From: Gamsiella multidivaricata
Taxonomy: Eukaryota > Mortierellomycota > Mortierellomycetes > Mortierellales > Mortierellaceae
Direction: 5' to 3'
DNA: 64,000 bases
Assembly (NCBI RefSeq): GCF_025024155.1
Contig: NW_026251822.1
Span: 1-64,000 of the forward strand
A model generated the notes under the pieces. That model worked only from the letters and a program-made list of their open reading frames with translations. It had not been told where the DNA came from and searched no databases. A program made the position numbers and the translations under genes. Below are positions 22,043-33,285 of this stretch, piece after piece (positions within the stretch are counted from its first letter, which is position 1; each line of letters begins with the position of its first letter).

Positions 22043-22542
22043 TGGAGAAGAAAATAGGCGGTGTTGGTGTTCCTCTGCGGGTAAGAAGAGTAGCAAAGTG
22101 GAGCTGTACAGTTACAGAGGAGCCTCAGGAGTGAGCGAAAGAGAGGAGGGCGACCAGGACAGGCACGGGCCGATAGAGAACGCGGGGGGGAAGGGTGAGT
22201 GGGGAGGGAAGCGCGGAAGAAAGGAAAAGAAGAAGAAAGAAGGGAGAAAAAAGAAAAAGAAAAAGAAAAAGAAAAAGAAAAAGAAAAGAAAGAAAGAAAG
22301 AAAAAGAAAAGGGATGAAGGAGTTCTTGCTCGGACGAGAGAGTAAGAAAGAGAGTAAGAGAGTAAGGGAGTAAGAGAGTCAGAGAGTAAGAGAGTCAGGA
22401 AACAAAGAGGAAAGGAACCGAGGGGGGGAAAGAGCGTGAGAAGAAAAATGGCGCTCTCTTCTGATTGGCTGCAGGCGGCACCCACTTCTCCATCCTCCTC
22501 AGCTCCAAGAGTGGACAAAGGCGTTCCTTTCTTCCTTCCTTC

Positions 22543-22585
<43 letters not shown>

Positions 22586-22656
22586 TATTACACCGCATCC
22601 CTTCATCCTCTGCACTCCACCTTCATCATCTACCTATGCCCTCCTAATCTCCCTTC
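22043..22656. repeat. Low-complexity purine/pyrimidine region with (TTTC)n
   Basis: 5' region of the mutase gene. A purine tract (22200-22440: GAAAAA and GTAAGAGA-type repeats) is followed by a (TTTC)n microsatellite at about 22537-22585. Frames through it are low-complexity. Confidence 0.8.
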
Positions 22657-25600
22657 CTACGGTGCATGCCCTCCGCCCACCCCCAGCGACAACAGCCTTT
22701 CCTTCACTACCGTCAGCTCCTCGTCTTGTTCTGCAAGGCAGATCAACAAGTCCTCATGCTCCCTCTCAAGGGCCGTGTGCCGCGCTTCGCTCTCGCGCAG
22801 CTTCTCCCGCATTTCTGCTAGTTCACGTTCGTATTCCTGACGTTCATGGGCCTGAACACAAGCATTAGTTTTGAATTCGACAAAAGGAAGCATAGCATGT
22901 GAATGAGAAAACACCCCAGATAAAAATATACGGATGCCACCGCCTTCATCGCATACACATACCTGCTGAGCTAGCATGCGCTGAGACTCATCCAGTGCCG
23001 CCCGTAGCTCTTCCATCTCTGCGTTCTGTGTCGTCACCTTGGACTGCATTGACGCCAGCTGGATCTCAATCTCGGCATTGGTAGTTTGCGATGATGTCTG
23101 CTGCGACTGCCTGTTGTCTGGCGATAGTGTTATCGATTTCTGTGTCCGCTCTATACTCAAGTAAAAGAGAACAGTGTCTCTATATATCAGTATCGTTGTT
23201 TTCCATGCCTGCTTTGAAGAATACACGAGCAGCCGCGAAACGTACCAAATGTCCTCTTCATGAACTCAACAAACGAATAGTCGAAATAGAGTCCCGGCAA
23301 TCTTCCCTCGCTCTCCTCCGACGGAAGAACTACCATAAACGGCACCGCAGCGTTGAATGGCTTCGACTCACGGACACGAGTGATGCAGGCCGCAAAGTGA
23401 TCCAGCCCAATACGGCTCAGGATAATCGGCTGAATAGTCGCCCGGCTGATAAGAGCATCCTGTTCCCAATTGAATTCATAGCAGATCCCCAACAAGAACG
23501 CCGCCAAACCCTGAACCATCAAGTCTTCCTTGGACGATGGACTAATTAGCTCGATCAACTGTAAGAACAACAGCAAAACCAATTAAGTAGTACCGAGTCA
23601 GCACAACTCGCACGACACGAAGCAGAGACAACAGGATATTCAATCCACCCATCTTAGAGTGCCAAAAGATAACCAGACTTACAAATTGGAGATGGGCGCC
23701 TTCGGACAAAAAGTCTTTGATGCTTTTGGGGCTGTCGTAGCACCATACGCAGAGCAGAGCGAGATATCCTAGTGCCACCCGAACGTCTGCCCGTCCTTTG
23801 ACAGCTACCATCAAAGCTGCTGCTATGGCGTGGATCAACGACACTGGGTCTTCACCTTCAAGAATAACAGCAACAATACACCGTGATTAGATGAGATCAA
23901 ATTACCCATGCGCACAATCACCAAAAAATAATAATAATAATAATGAAGAAAGTGTCACGTAGATCTTTCAGTCGAACGCACCATGTTCTTCGTCGCCAAA
24001 GGTAATGGCGAGTGCGATGGCCTTTGCGCGAGCATTGTTTTGTAGAATATGAGAAAACAACACGGTTGCAAACCAACTGTTGTACGGGTCCGTAGATGCC
24101 GTTTCCGCATCGTCCTGCCAGCCCTGCAGTGCGCCCAACAGCAGCGTCCCTGGAGACCGTGGTTTTTCTATATGAAATCGTCATACAAAAAAAGACATCC
24201 GTCAATGTTTATTTACATGGGGTGCTACATGCAGCGAATATGCGCAGAAATGAATTCACGGCTTACCATTAGAAGCAGTATTTGGGTTGTCTTCAGGCGG
24301 AGGGTTCAAAGTTGTAGCGAGCACCATTTGTGTATCGGGATTCTCCAAAACGAAGGTCTAAGATAACAGTCAAAATCATCAATAGGTCAAGCACGCTCTT
24401 TCATGCTCGTTTGCTTATTGAAAGCTTGGCAGCACCCGATAGACATGCGTACCTGGAAAAGACAAGTTGCTGCGGCCCTCACAGAGTACGTGCATCCTGG
24501 GTATTGTCCCACTGCTATGGCGACCACCTCCACTATTGCCGGGCAGCGTTCACGAGGTTCTAGGTGGCGATAGCCGTGAGGAAACCGGTCGCCCTGCGCA
24601 GAGCCGCGTCCGGATTGAAAAGAAGAGCGGGATAGTTGAGCTGATGATCGACCAGGAGGTGTTAGTGATGACGAGAGGTTTTCAGAGGGCGCAAGTGGCG
24701 GATGCGCAGGTGTAATGACGGCTTTGGACAGCGCATCCTGGTTGACCTTGTTCAGCCGGATTAGCTCTGCCAAGGCATAGAACGCACTGGCTTTCACCCT
24801 TTGCGGAGCACTGGATGCCAATGAGAGGTCGATTAGGAGTTGAAGGATCCCGCATTGATACATCGATTTCTGAACACAGCAGTCAATAGACAGCGGTAGA
24901 TAGTCAGCTCTGTTCCGTTTCAGAACATCTAGGACAGACTTCAAATGAGATACCAGCATAATCGGTTTACCTGGTTGGGAATGGTATTTGAGTGGTCTGG
25001 AACAACGAGGACACGGATCAGCTCCAGGACCATGATCATGTTGTTGCCTTTTTGATCCGACCATACATCTTTCCCAGCGTAGTTGTGCCTTCCACTGTCA
25101 TCTATCGTCTCCTCCTCGAACAAGGCAGGAATCCGCTGAATGCAGCTCGTCTCACGGAAGTAGTTCTTTAGGCGGGTAAATAAGGGTGGACAAGTTGGAA
25201 GGATGCTATAAGCAAAACAATGCATATCTGTAATGTGCTTCTTTCCCCAACTCTTCGTAAGCCCACAGCACTGTACCTGATTTGAGACATTGTATCTCAG
25301 AAGATTCTGCACTAGTTGCAGACAGTCTTGGACAATGATGCCGCCCGAAATGGCTCCTTCGTCGTCAATGATGGCCAGTAAGCGTTCGAACGCGTTTTCA
25401 AAGGCAACGATTTTTTGCAAATCTGCATTCGACTCTGTAAGCGAGATCAACAGTAAAAGCCCCTCTATTCATGCAGACAAAATGCGAGGCTCGTTAGAAA
25501 TGTATTCCAGACCGTCTGATATAGCAGATGAAACATGCAGCATGTCGTCCTACCGTTGCGAATAATCTCACGCCGGTCGTCTAGAAGAGCCATCAGCCTC

Positions 25601-26447
25601 GACATGCCCATGGGTGAGGTGAGAACGCACTCCTGCAGGCGCGGCGTGTTGTTCAGTACGAGTACCGACATCAACGATACCACATGGAACCGCACGTAGA
25701 AATCGCTTTCCTCGAGCATATCCAGAAGAATAGCAACGTTGCCTGCATCCTGTGGTGCCGATACCATGTCCAAAATTCAGATAAATAATTTTGGTTAGCC
25801 CTATACAGATGATGTTCGACAGCAGTTCAAGATGCTTACCTGAAGAAACGCATTTGACATTTCCAGCGCAAACTCCCGAGATTCTTCATGATCCTAAAAG
25901 CAAGATAGAGAGCATACGGCTGCTAAGCATGAAGATCTTTTTGCATTGAAATGCTGCGTTTTTCGACAGCCCAATATATCGCTATAGAAAACCCAAAGGC
26001 TTACCGAGTCAGGCTGGCAAAGCACTGTTAGGGTTTCCAGAACTGCCTTGCTAATGTCGATATCCATGGAGTCCTGTCGGAGGACCTTGCACAGTACAAG
26101 GACACCGCGCGTTGCAATATCCTAAGTTATGTGCATATGAAGATATCCCCGCAGAGTCAGCGCCGGTGCATTCATTCCCAACTGCTGAGGGTCATCCAGT
26201 CATTCCTGACACTCTCATTCATTCATTCATTCATTCTCATCGAGTCTCAATCATTGAGGCCTGAGGTCATGCATACTCTTTTGTGCTCTCTGGCGCAAGC
26301 TTTGAGGGCAAGGACGGACGCGCGTCGATCCTCGAGAAGAGTTCCATGTTCGATTCTTTCGCATAGTCTGTCCACTGTCTCGGATCCTGTTTGGTGCTGG
26401 CCCTTTTGGCCCCGCAGAGCATTAAGACCACTCGCGAAGAAGTCCAT
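22657..26447 (-). CDS. USO1: Uso1/p115 vesicle-tethering protein
   Basis: Peripheral Golgi/ER tether that captures COPI/COPII vesicles with Rab1/Ypt1 and SNAREs. Thirteen exons close in phase to 827 residues: 26277-26447, 26005-26121, 25840-25893, 25554-25749, 25277-25464, 24971-25165, 24453-24869, 24267-24357, 23982-24167, 23683-23855, 23246-23558, 22963-23150 and 22657-22851. The N-terminal signature is SETVDRLCERIEHGTLLEDRR, followed by the armadillo head with TSPMGMSRLMALLDDRREIIRN and DLQKIVAFENAFERLLAIID. The C-terminal coiled coil (about residues 690-815) ends in the family motif EDLLICLAEQDEEL. The coiled coil is much shorter than in animal p115 (962) or yeast Uso1 (1790). The final acidic tail of animal p115 is missing. 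Confidence 0.93.
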
Positions 26448-26665
26448 GATCTTTTATTTTTATCAGAGGAATGCTGTATTCACAGCGCTGCCAATCGCTT
26501 GTTTCTGGGTTGCCAATGTTCTGCTCGTCTTTTGATGTTTATTGATTATTGGTCGCTGCTGATGAGGATGATGGATGAGAAAAATGTTGTGTTGGAACAA
26601 AAGGGGTTGACTTGGCCTGCATGCCACGTATATCAATTGAAATATTATATAGAGCTTTATTATCT
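26448..26665. other. Short intergenic gap
   Basis: Separates the USO1 start from the Ima1 stop on the same strand and presumably holds the USO1 promoter. A (CATT)n-like run near 26216-26236 lies just downstream, inside the first USO1 intron. Confidence 0.4.
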
Positions 26666-29600
26666 TTAACGAGCGTGGGACTTTGCTGTGTGCAGGCCGG
26701 CCCCAAAGGCCATTAAGACGACCAGTAATACTATTGTCAGACCATCCTGCACCCATCCTGCTTGCAATGCGAGCATTCGAACTGCGTCCTGACTCCTGAT
26801 CCATGGGGCTATCCAATGCACAATCCTTGGTGACCAGTCCATCACGTCCAGTTTTGCTGCAGCATCTCGTGTCGTATCAACATGATTATCCAGTTGGGAC
26901 CAAGGATCTCCAGAGGAAGTATTATGCGACCAGAAAGTATCGCCTAGCATCCAGAAGACGTTCACTATCCGTATCAACAGCAGCAACAACAGGGTGTTCT
27001 AAGAAACAGCGGAATGGAATTGAAGCACGGGGTGTCATGATGCGGGCCGTGGACTGGTGGAAAAGACGTGATTCATATCACTACTGTAACAACAGCAGCA
27101 ATAACAACAACAGAATATCTCTTACTGAGCACACTTTGTCAATGATCCTTGGCTCAAAGGGGTCGGCACTCCCTGGCGCGTTGTTTTTGCCTGCAGATGC
27201 AGGCTTCTTGTCTAAATAGCGACCCACGGTGCGATATTCATCTAGTATCCAGAACGCTGTCGCGTGCAGCATCACTGCAATAAAGAGGGCTTGACGTGCC
27301 CAATCCTGCTGCCATGACCATATCCCCATAGCCTAGTCCAATTAGCATGACAGTCAAAGACGAGATTAGAAGGGCGCAAATTTCAGTCAAAAACATAACA
27401 GAACACCAAGAGAATCAAGTTGATTTGCGCGATGAAGCAGATACATTACCTTCCAGAGCACTTCGCTTCGACAAAGCAACATAAGTGCGAGCCATAGCCG
27501 AGCCATCCGTTTTTTGAGCATGAGATTCCTGCCCACAATACTTCGAGGCTCTGGTGATGGCGGCAAGTAGTCGTCTACAATTTTGACAACACCAAAAAAG
27601 TTGTCCTCTAGTCCTGTCTCCGGCTCGGGTGGGAAGTACCGTTGTGCTGCAAATGCCTCTCGACCATCGACAGCCCAGCCATTCTTTGATGAGTCATTCA
27701 TAGAGCTGCTGCCAAATGACGAAAGATGGTCATTATCGGTCTCAAAGCCAAAGTTCGTGCCTGACAGGCCAGAGGGTATCCTCGAGTTCCGCACTTCGCC
27801 CTCGTCGTCGTCCATATCAACTTCGGCGTTGTCAGAAAATCCTGAATGAAGCGATGGGCGTGAGCGCAGAGGAGAAGAACGGTCTAGTCCGGACGACCCT
27901 GGCTTTGTCGACCTGCGATAGGACCAAGTATCCGATTCCTTCACTCGATGTTGACCTCCAGAGCGATGGGCAAAATGATTTTCTGGTGGTTGGAACGTTG
28001 CAGATGGGAAACCAAACATCTTCCCCAATGAGATGTTGTTCAGACTCATGTTGGTGATGAGAGACGGGTCGGCTAGGGGAGAAGGCTCATACGCACGCGA
28101 GCGAAACTTGTTGTCCATGGCCATAGAGGCGCCACCGAGTACGATGGACTGCTGTGCTTGAAGTGATCCAGCGTGTCCTGCCCAAGTCGTACCTGAGAGC
28201 ATAGAAGTTTCGTCCTGCCTTGCCGTAAGACTCGGGTCCCGATACATACCGAACTGAGCTGGCAGACGTGCAGTCGCTGTGGAAGACGGCTTCTTGGGTG
28301 ACCAATTGATGTCGTTAACGTCCGGCGAGACCGAGCGAGATCCTGCGACGCCGTGAAGCGACATACTACTCGATATGGCGGTATTTGTAGATTGATATGT
28401 CCTAGCGCGGGATGATGTAGGCAAGGCATTTGTCGTCCTTGCTGATATCTATGGTTTCCCAGTAAGAAACAGACACACACATAAAGTCAAAAGAAAAAGT
28501 TGAGGATATGAGTGTTGTATGTTAACAAAAGGCTGGAAGGTGATTCAAATAGATGCAGAATAATAATCAACGGTACCTTGGGACTGTCACTGTCCAAAGC
28601 TTTTGCGGCGAGTGTGTGTGTGACCGAATTGCCCTGTTTGAACGTCAAGGGTTCCTGCAAGTACCGACTATTAATGAATGCTACAACATACAGGAGATGC
28701 GTAACTAGGAGAATGCCGTACGCCCAAAACGGATCCTGTTGCGGTTTCCATGAGAAGAGGCAGTAGTACTGTAGCGCCGAGAGGAGGAGAGCACACATCC
28801 GCATCCAGTGGTAGTACCAGCGAGTCCGGATTCGTATCCATGGCGATTTTTGAACTGTGAATGCCAGGGGATCCCAAAAGAATCCTACGATCGAGAAGAT
28901 CGCCAGGGTCGCCACAATGATCGCGGATTGCTCGTCTTTAGACAGCCTTAGAAACAGTTGTCCAAAGGATGATGACCAAGGCAACATGGCCGACAGATTG
29001 AATCCTGATATTCCTCTTGCTGTATTATGAATAGTGAATGTTCCTGCCGCGCGTACCAGGCGCCTTGAAAGGTCGAAAACCCATAGACTTGGAAGTATAT
29101 CTGAGCCTAATGCACCTATAGCAGCATCGAAGTTGCATAGGATGTGGCAACAAATGTGAGACACCTCATAGTAAAAATGGTGATCGAGACATAACGGTCG
29201 CTGACTGGTATCAGAGTAGAAGATAAAAGCACATACCAACTGCCTCGACGGCCATCAACTCTGCATGTGCAAATGTCCAACTGAATCCTGTCAAGAGCCA
29301 TGGTAGACTCGGGTATTTTCGAGTGGGTCTGATGTGATCTCCTCGACTTTTACTCAGTGTTGAATTCAGTAAGCTTGATTTAATCCGGTAGTTTTGCTGC
29401 GCCAGTTCTTTATGAACTTTATCCAAGCAGTTTGCGCAGGCTAATGGGTATCGTTCCTCCAGTTGTCGCCTGTATGTGTCTGCGTTTCCGTAGTACGTCT
29501 CATAGTTTTCGTCCTTGGAAGAGTGCGTTGAGAAGTTGTTGAATTTGTCAGTATGAATTGCATGGCATGTTCCTAGTTAGCGAGGACAGGCTGGTATTCA

Positions 29601-30667
29601 GAGCGCGCATGGTGTTACTTAAAACGAAGCATGGAGCAGTAAAGAACTTACCTCCTCGTCTGGAATGTAGTTGCTAAGCAGTTGATAGACGATGCGCTGA
29701 TGACCGTTGCACATTTCACAGAAAAAGTTTCCCTGGGACGAGCTGTGTGGGTTACCAGCGCTCGGACGTCTCCGACTTTTCAGGCTACGAGCTGCAAAAA
29801 AAATTATACAAATCGTCCCCAATGTCAGTGATATATCGCCTTGTAAGCTGATCGGCGAGTTACAGATGCTGCTTCCATTCCCATATTTCTCTGACAGCAA
29901 CGATCTGGTCCTATCCTATATAGAACGAAGGATGCCTGCTATCCGCCTGTCCTCGCCTGATATTCTACTCTTTCTCCCAAGCTGAAAGATAAATGCCTGA
30001 AGTTTCCTGATAGTTGAGAGATCTACTTGTTTGGGTGCCAATCGTTTTTGAACACGCAATGACCGTTTATCACGCCGTCTATCACGCTGTCCGTCTGTGA
30101 AGTCCTTTGCCATGTCTAGATGTTCGGTATTGTAGTGCAAAAGAGATTGTCTTACAAATACGGGCCGACACATCCTCGTTCAAAGTGCTGTCGAACATCT
30201 CTGGCACCGGCACAATGGTCCCATCCTACAGGAAGATTCCAAAGCGGGTGAATAGTGGTGAGTGTCGTGGTCGATGGCCGTGCATCCTCGTCTTCTCCCA
30301 AGAAAAAGTCTCAGCTACAGCTCATAGGAAGACCAGGACATACCTTGTCCCGTTTCTGATGGGTCAGGCAGTTCGGACAAGTCCAGTCCAAGGGCGAAGC
30401 GTCGTGTTGGTTGCGATGGAGCCAGGCAGGACGGAGACAGGTCCAGCATTCAACACGGATGGGGCGGTGGATGATGGTTTCCATCCAGGATGGCTGTTGT
30501 TGGATAGGACGCATGGCCTGCGAGCATGCCTGGCGAGTACGCTGCATGAGTCGTGGTTGGTGGTCCTGTTCTTGGCGTTGTATTTTTTTAGGTGGTGATC
30601 GAAGGAAGGTGGAGCTGATGGGGAGAACCCTTTTTGTGGAGGGGAAAGGGAGGACTGCTTTTATCAC
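26666..30667 (-). CDS. Ima1/TMEM201-like inner nuclear membrane protein
   Basis: Predicted integral protein of the inner nuclear envelope, about 950-1000 residues, with an Ima1 N-terminal zinc-binding domain. Supported exons: 30344-30667, 30156-30225, one near 30065-30115, 29652-29791, 29237-29513, 28577-29106, 27450-28448, 27126-27332 and 26666-26998. Motifs: VECWTC...WTCPNC, GNFFCEMCNGHQ with YQLLSNYIPDEE, and LEERYPLACANCLDKV. These give four CxxC-type knuckles as in fission-yeast Ima1 and animal TMEM201/SAMP1. Hydrophobic helices follow (for example LSAMLPW, IIVATLAIFSIVGFFW, YGILLVTHLLYVVAFI). A long Ser/Pro-rich nucleoplasmic loop is next, and the C-terminal anchor is LTIVLLVVLMAFGAG. 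The third exon's 3' end could not be fixed. A basic insertion (RDRRRDKRS) sits between the zinc knuckles. The start is uncertain; downstream in-frame Mets are possible. Confidence 0.78.
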
Positions 30668-30850
30668 GAGCGGGATACGTACATGATGATTGTAAGCTTG
30701 TGTACGTATGCGCCTGTATCACCAACCAGCACGCGCATTACCATTACCCACGCCCTTTGCTTCTTTCCTTCTCTTCTTTATCTTTCTCCTCACTCACCTC
30801 CCCACTCTTTCTGTGATTTATATACTCTTTTCCACAATTATACGAAAGCC
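30668..30850. promoter_or_regulatory. Divergent promoter between Ima1 and NipSnap genes
   Basis: Only 183 bp separate the two divergent start codons, so regulatory DNA is probably shared. The NipSnap side is T/C-rich and has a TATATA-like string at 30818-30824, very close to its ATG. Confidence 0.45.
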
Positions 30851-32964
30851 ATGTCGGTCCTTGCTAGAAGTCCTGCTCGCCTGTTTGGTGCCGCCCCCCT
30901 CAGGAACGCCTACCGCTTCCATGCTCAGCAACCCGCGTCGCCGGCGCAACTGAGAGTTTTCTCGTCCAACAAGAGCCACTCTTCCTCGTCTGACCCCAGT
31001 CAGACACAAGCATCTGCCCAATCTGTCCAAACCAGCACCGATTCGGACAGGGACTCCTCATCTTCCGGCAAACCGCTGGGGAAGGTCAGCGGCATCGTCA
31101 ACAGTATTCTTCATGGGTCAGGGTCGCTCCCGAAAGTCCAGAGCCAGGAGTCTTGGGGGGCTTCCTTGTCTCGTGGTAAATACGTCCATGAGCTGCAGAG
31201 TAAGTGTTTAAACAACTGCCTAACGATAACTCTTTGAGGTCGACGTTCCTACTGAGAATGATTGTGAATAGTACTGACATGGAGGTTATTATTACCACTA
31301 TCTGCTGCCACCAGAGCATCGCATTCGACCTGAGCGCTTCGATGACTATGTTCAATTGGTGTAAGTGACCTCCCAGGCCGTTTTACTACGCAATGCGAAA
31401 CTCCTTCCGATGCGAGGCCATGGTATACTTTAGATTCTTTTTATGTCGACGCAATGCGGGCGAGTAACAACGGGTCACATATTCTGCTGCCATAGATCCG
31501 AGGTCTTCCCTAGACTGGTCAAAGAATCCAACAACAAGTTGCGTTTGACTGGAAGCTGGTTAACGGAAATCGGCGAGCTAGACACTGCGGGCAAGTGCTT
31601 TTATCTTCATGACCAAAATGTGGCTGTTTCAGCTCCCATTGATGTTTTATGTCCGATGCCTATGGGCGAGCTTCCGTATTTATTCATTTCGTACGGACGA
31701 TGCCATGGCGGAATAGTGGTTTGAAGGCTCTGATGCTACTATCGTCGATGTGCTTCTGCAGGACCGAGGGGAGGAGAGAAGCGGAAGGGAGATAAGAGCA
31801 TTGGGGCGAGCCTGTCGTCATGTGGTCACGTTGTGGACAAAAATGGTCGTGCGGAAGTGGAGACGAAGTGGGGCGATGTTGCGGGACAGACGGATCAGAC
31901 GCGCTCATCCAACAGGGTTTTGAGAGCACTGAACTCAAATATGCATAAAAGCAGGGCCCCCCGTATTTATTTCCTACCATATCTGCTGCTCAACTGTTCG
32001 CTGTCGTTAACACTTGCTCACTTTTTTTTTCATGCATTATGTGTACCTATTATTTACATAGTCCATATCTGGGAGTTCGATGGCGGCTATCTGGGCCACA
32101 CTCAAGAAATGAACCGATTGCGAAAGGACCCGGTAAGACGCCTCGCTATCGCCTTCTTCCTTGAAGTCCTTTTTTGTATCAGGGACACCTTCCTTGTCCA
32201 TAATTGTCATATAAATGTACATAGCTAATTCCTCAACTGCTTCAATTGCGCGTAATAGGGCTATCAAAAGTTCTTGAAAGATTTGCGACCCATGTTGCTC
32301 AGTCGCGACAACCAGATTTGTCTCGAGTTTGCGTTCTGGAAATCCAGGCCACCAGTCGATCTCGGAGGAATCTATGAGATGAGAACGTATCTCCTGAAGG
32401 TATATGAAAGAACGTGATCAAGAGGAATATATCATGCTATTCGAAAAGATGAACTTTAACACATTAGCTCCACCCTCGTACCGGAATGATATAGCCTGGC
32501 AATTTGCTTGAATGGGAGACAAACTGGCGCCGAGGACTCGAGTGTCGACGCCAGTTTTGCGAACCTGTCGGTGCTTGGTTCTCCCAGCTCGGAAAGCTGA
32601 ACTATGTCCACCACATGTGGAACTATCCGTAAGTCACCCAGAGCTAGTAAGTCATGTTCGCATCTGATAATCACTCTAACCTTCGCTCTTTTGTCCTTAT
32701 TTAAATGCAACTGTAGTGATCTCGAGACACGCAAGAAGACGCGAGAGCAGGCCTGGAAGGTCGATGGCTGGGCCGAGACTGTGTATAACACTGGTAAGTC
32801 AGAGCAAGACGACACGAAAGCAATGTTTGCTTTTCTTTTTTTCTTTTCGGTTCCTGTGTTGACAATGCGCTCGCGATGTATTTCTTTCTATCCCTATAGT
32901 TCGTTTGATCGACAGCATGGAGGCCAACATCTTGTTGCCTATGGACTTTTCTTCTCTGAAATAA
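30851..32964 (+). CDS. NipSnap family mitochondrial protein
   Basis: Predicted 325-residue protein. Eight exons close in phase: 30851-31199, 31315-31360, 31496-31590, 32062-32132, 32259-32399, 32495-32628, 32717-32793 and 32900-32964. The N-terminus (Arg, Ala, Ser, no acids for 30 residues) is a mitochondrial presequence, followed by a Ser-rich linker. Two NIPSNAP ferredoxin-like repeats are visible. The first has HRIRPERFDDYVQL and AVHIWEFDGGY; the second has LGGIYEMRTYLLKPGNLLEWE and YVHHMWNYPDLETRK. It ends NILLPMDFSSLK, matching the family C-terminus. Exon 3 ends at a GC donor (gcaagt), required to join LDTA to VHIW. Biochemical function is unsettled; animal homologues are matrix proteins exposed during mitophagy. 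Confidence 0.9.
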
Positions 32965-33285
32965 ACGGCAGCGAGTAGAAAACATAGCTGCGGCTGTTGC
33001 AACTATTATTGAGCCAAAAAAAAAAAAAAAAAAAAAAAAGAGCAAGCATCTTCCAGTAGCTTTGTTCAATGCGCGCGTTTCTAATTTTTTTTTTTATTAT
33101 TCTACAAAGAAGTGAGTCGCGTCTATGCTTTAGACGCATGTTCACAACGGGTCTATGTGGGCTAAACAAATAGTACAGAACAAAGAGGGGAGAACTAGAT
33201 GCTTGGAGTATGATGACGGAGTGAGCATGAAGAAATAGTGGAGAATTCAGGAGAGTGCATGGGCGGTATGATCGGCTTCTTTGGT
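32965..33285. other. Convergent 3' flanks
   Basis: Space between the NipSnap and carrier stop codons. Contains an A-run of about 22 (33017-33038) and a T-run (33086-33096). No gene is present. Confidence 0.5.
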
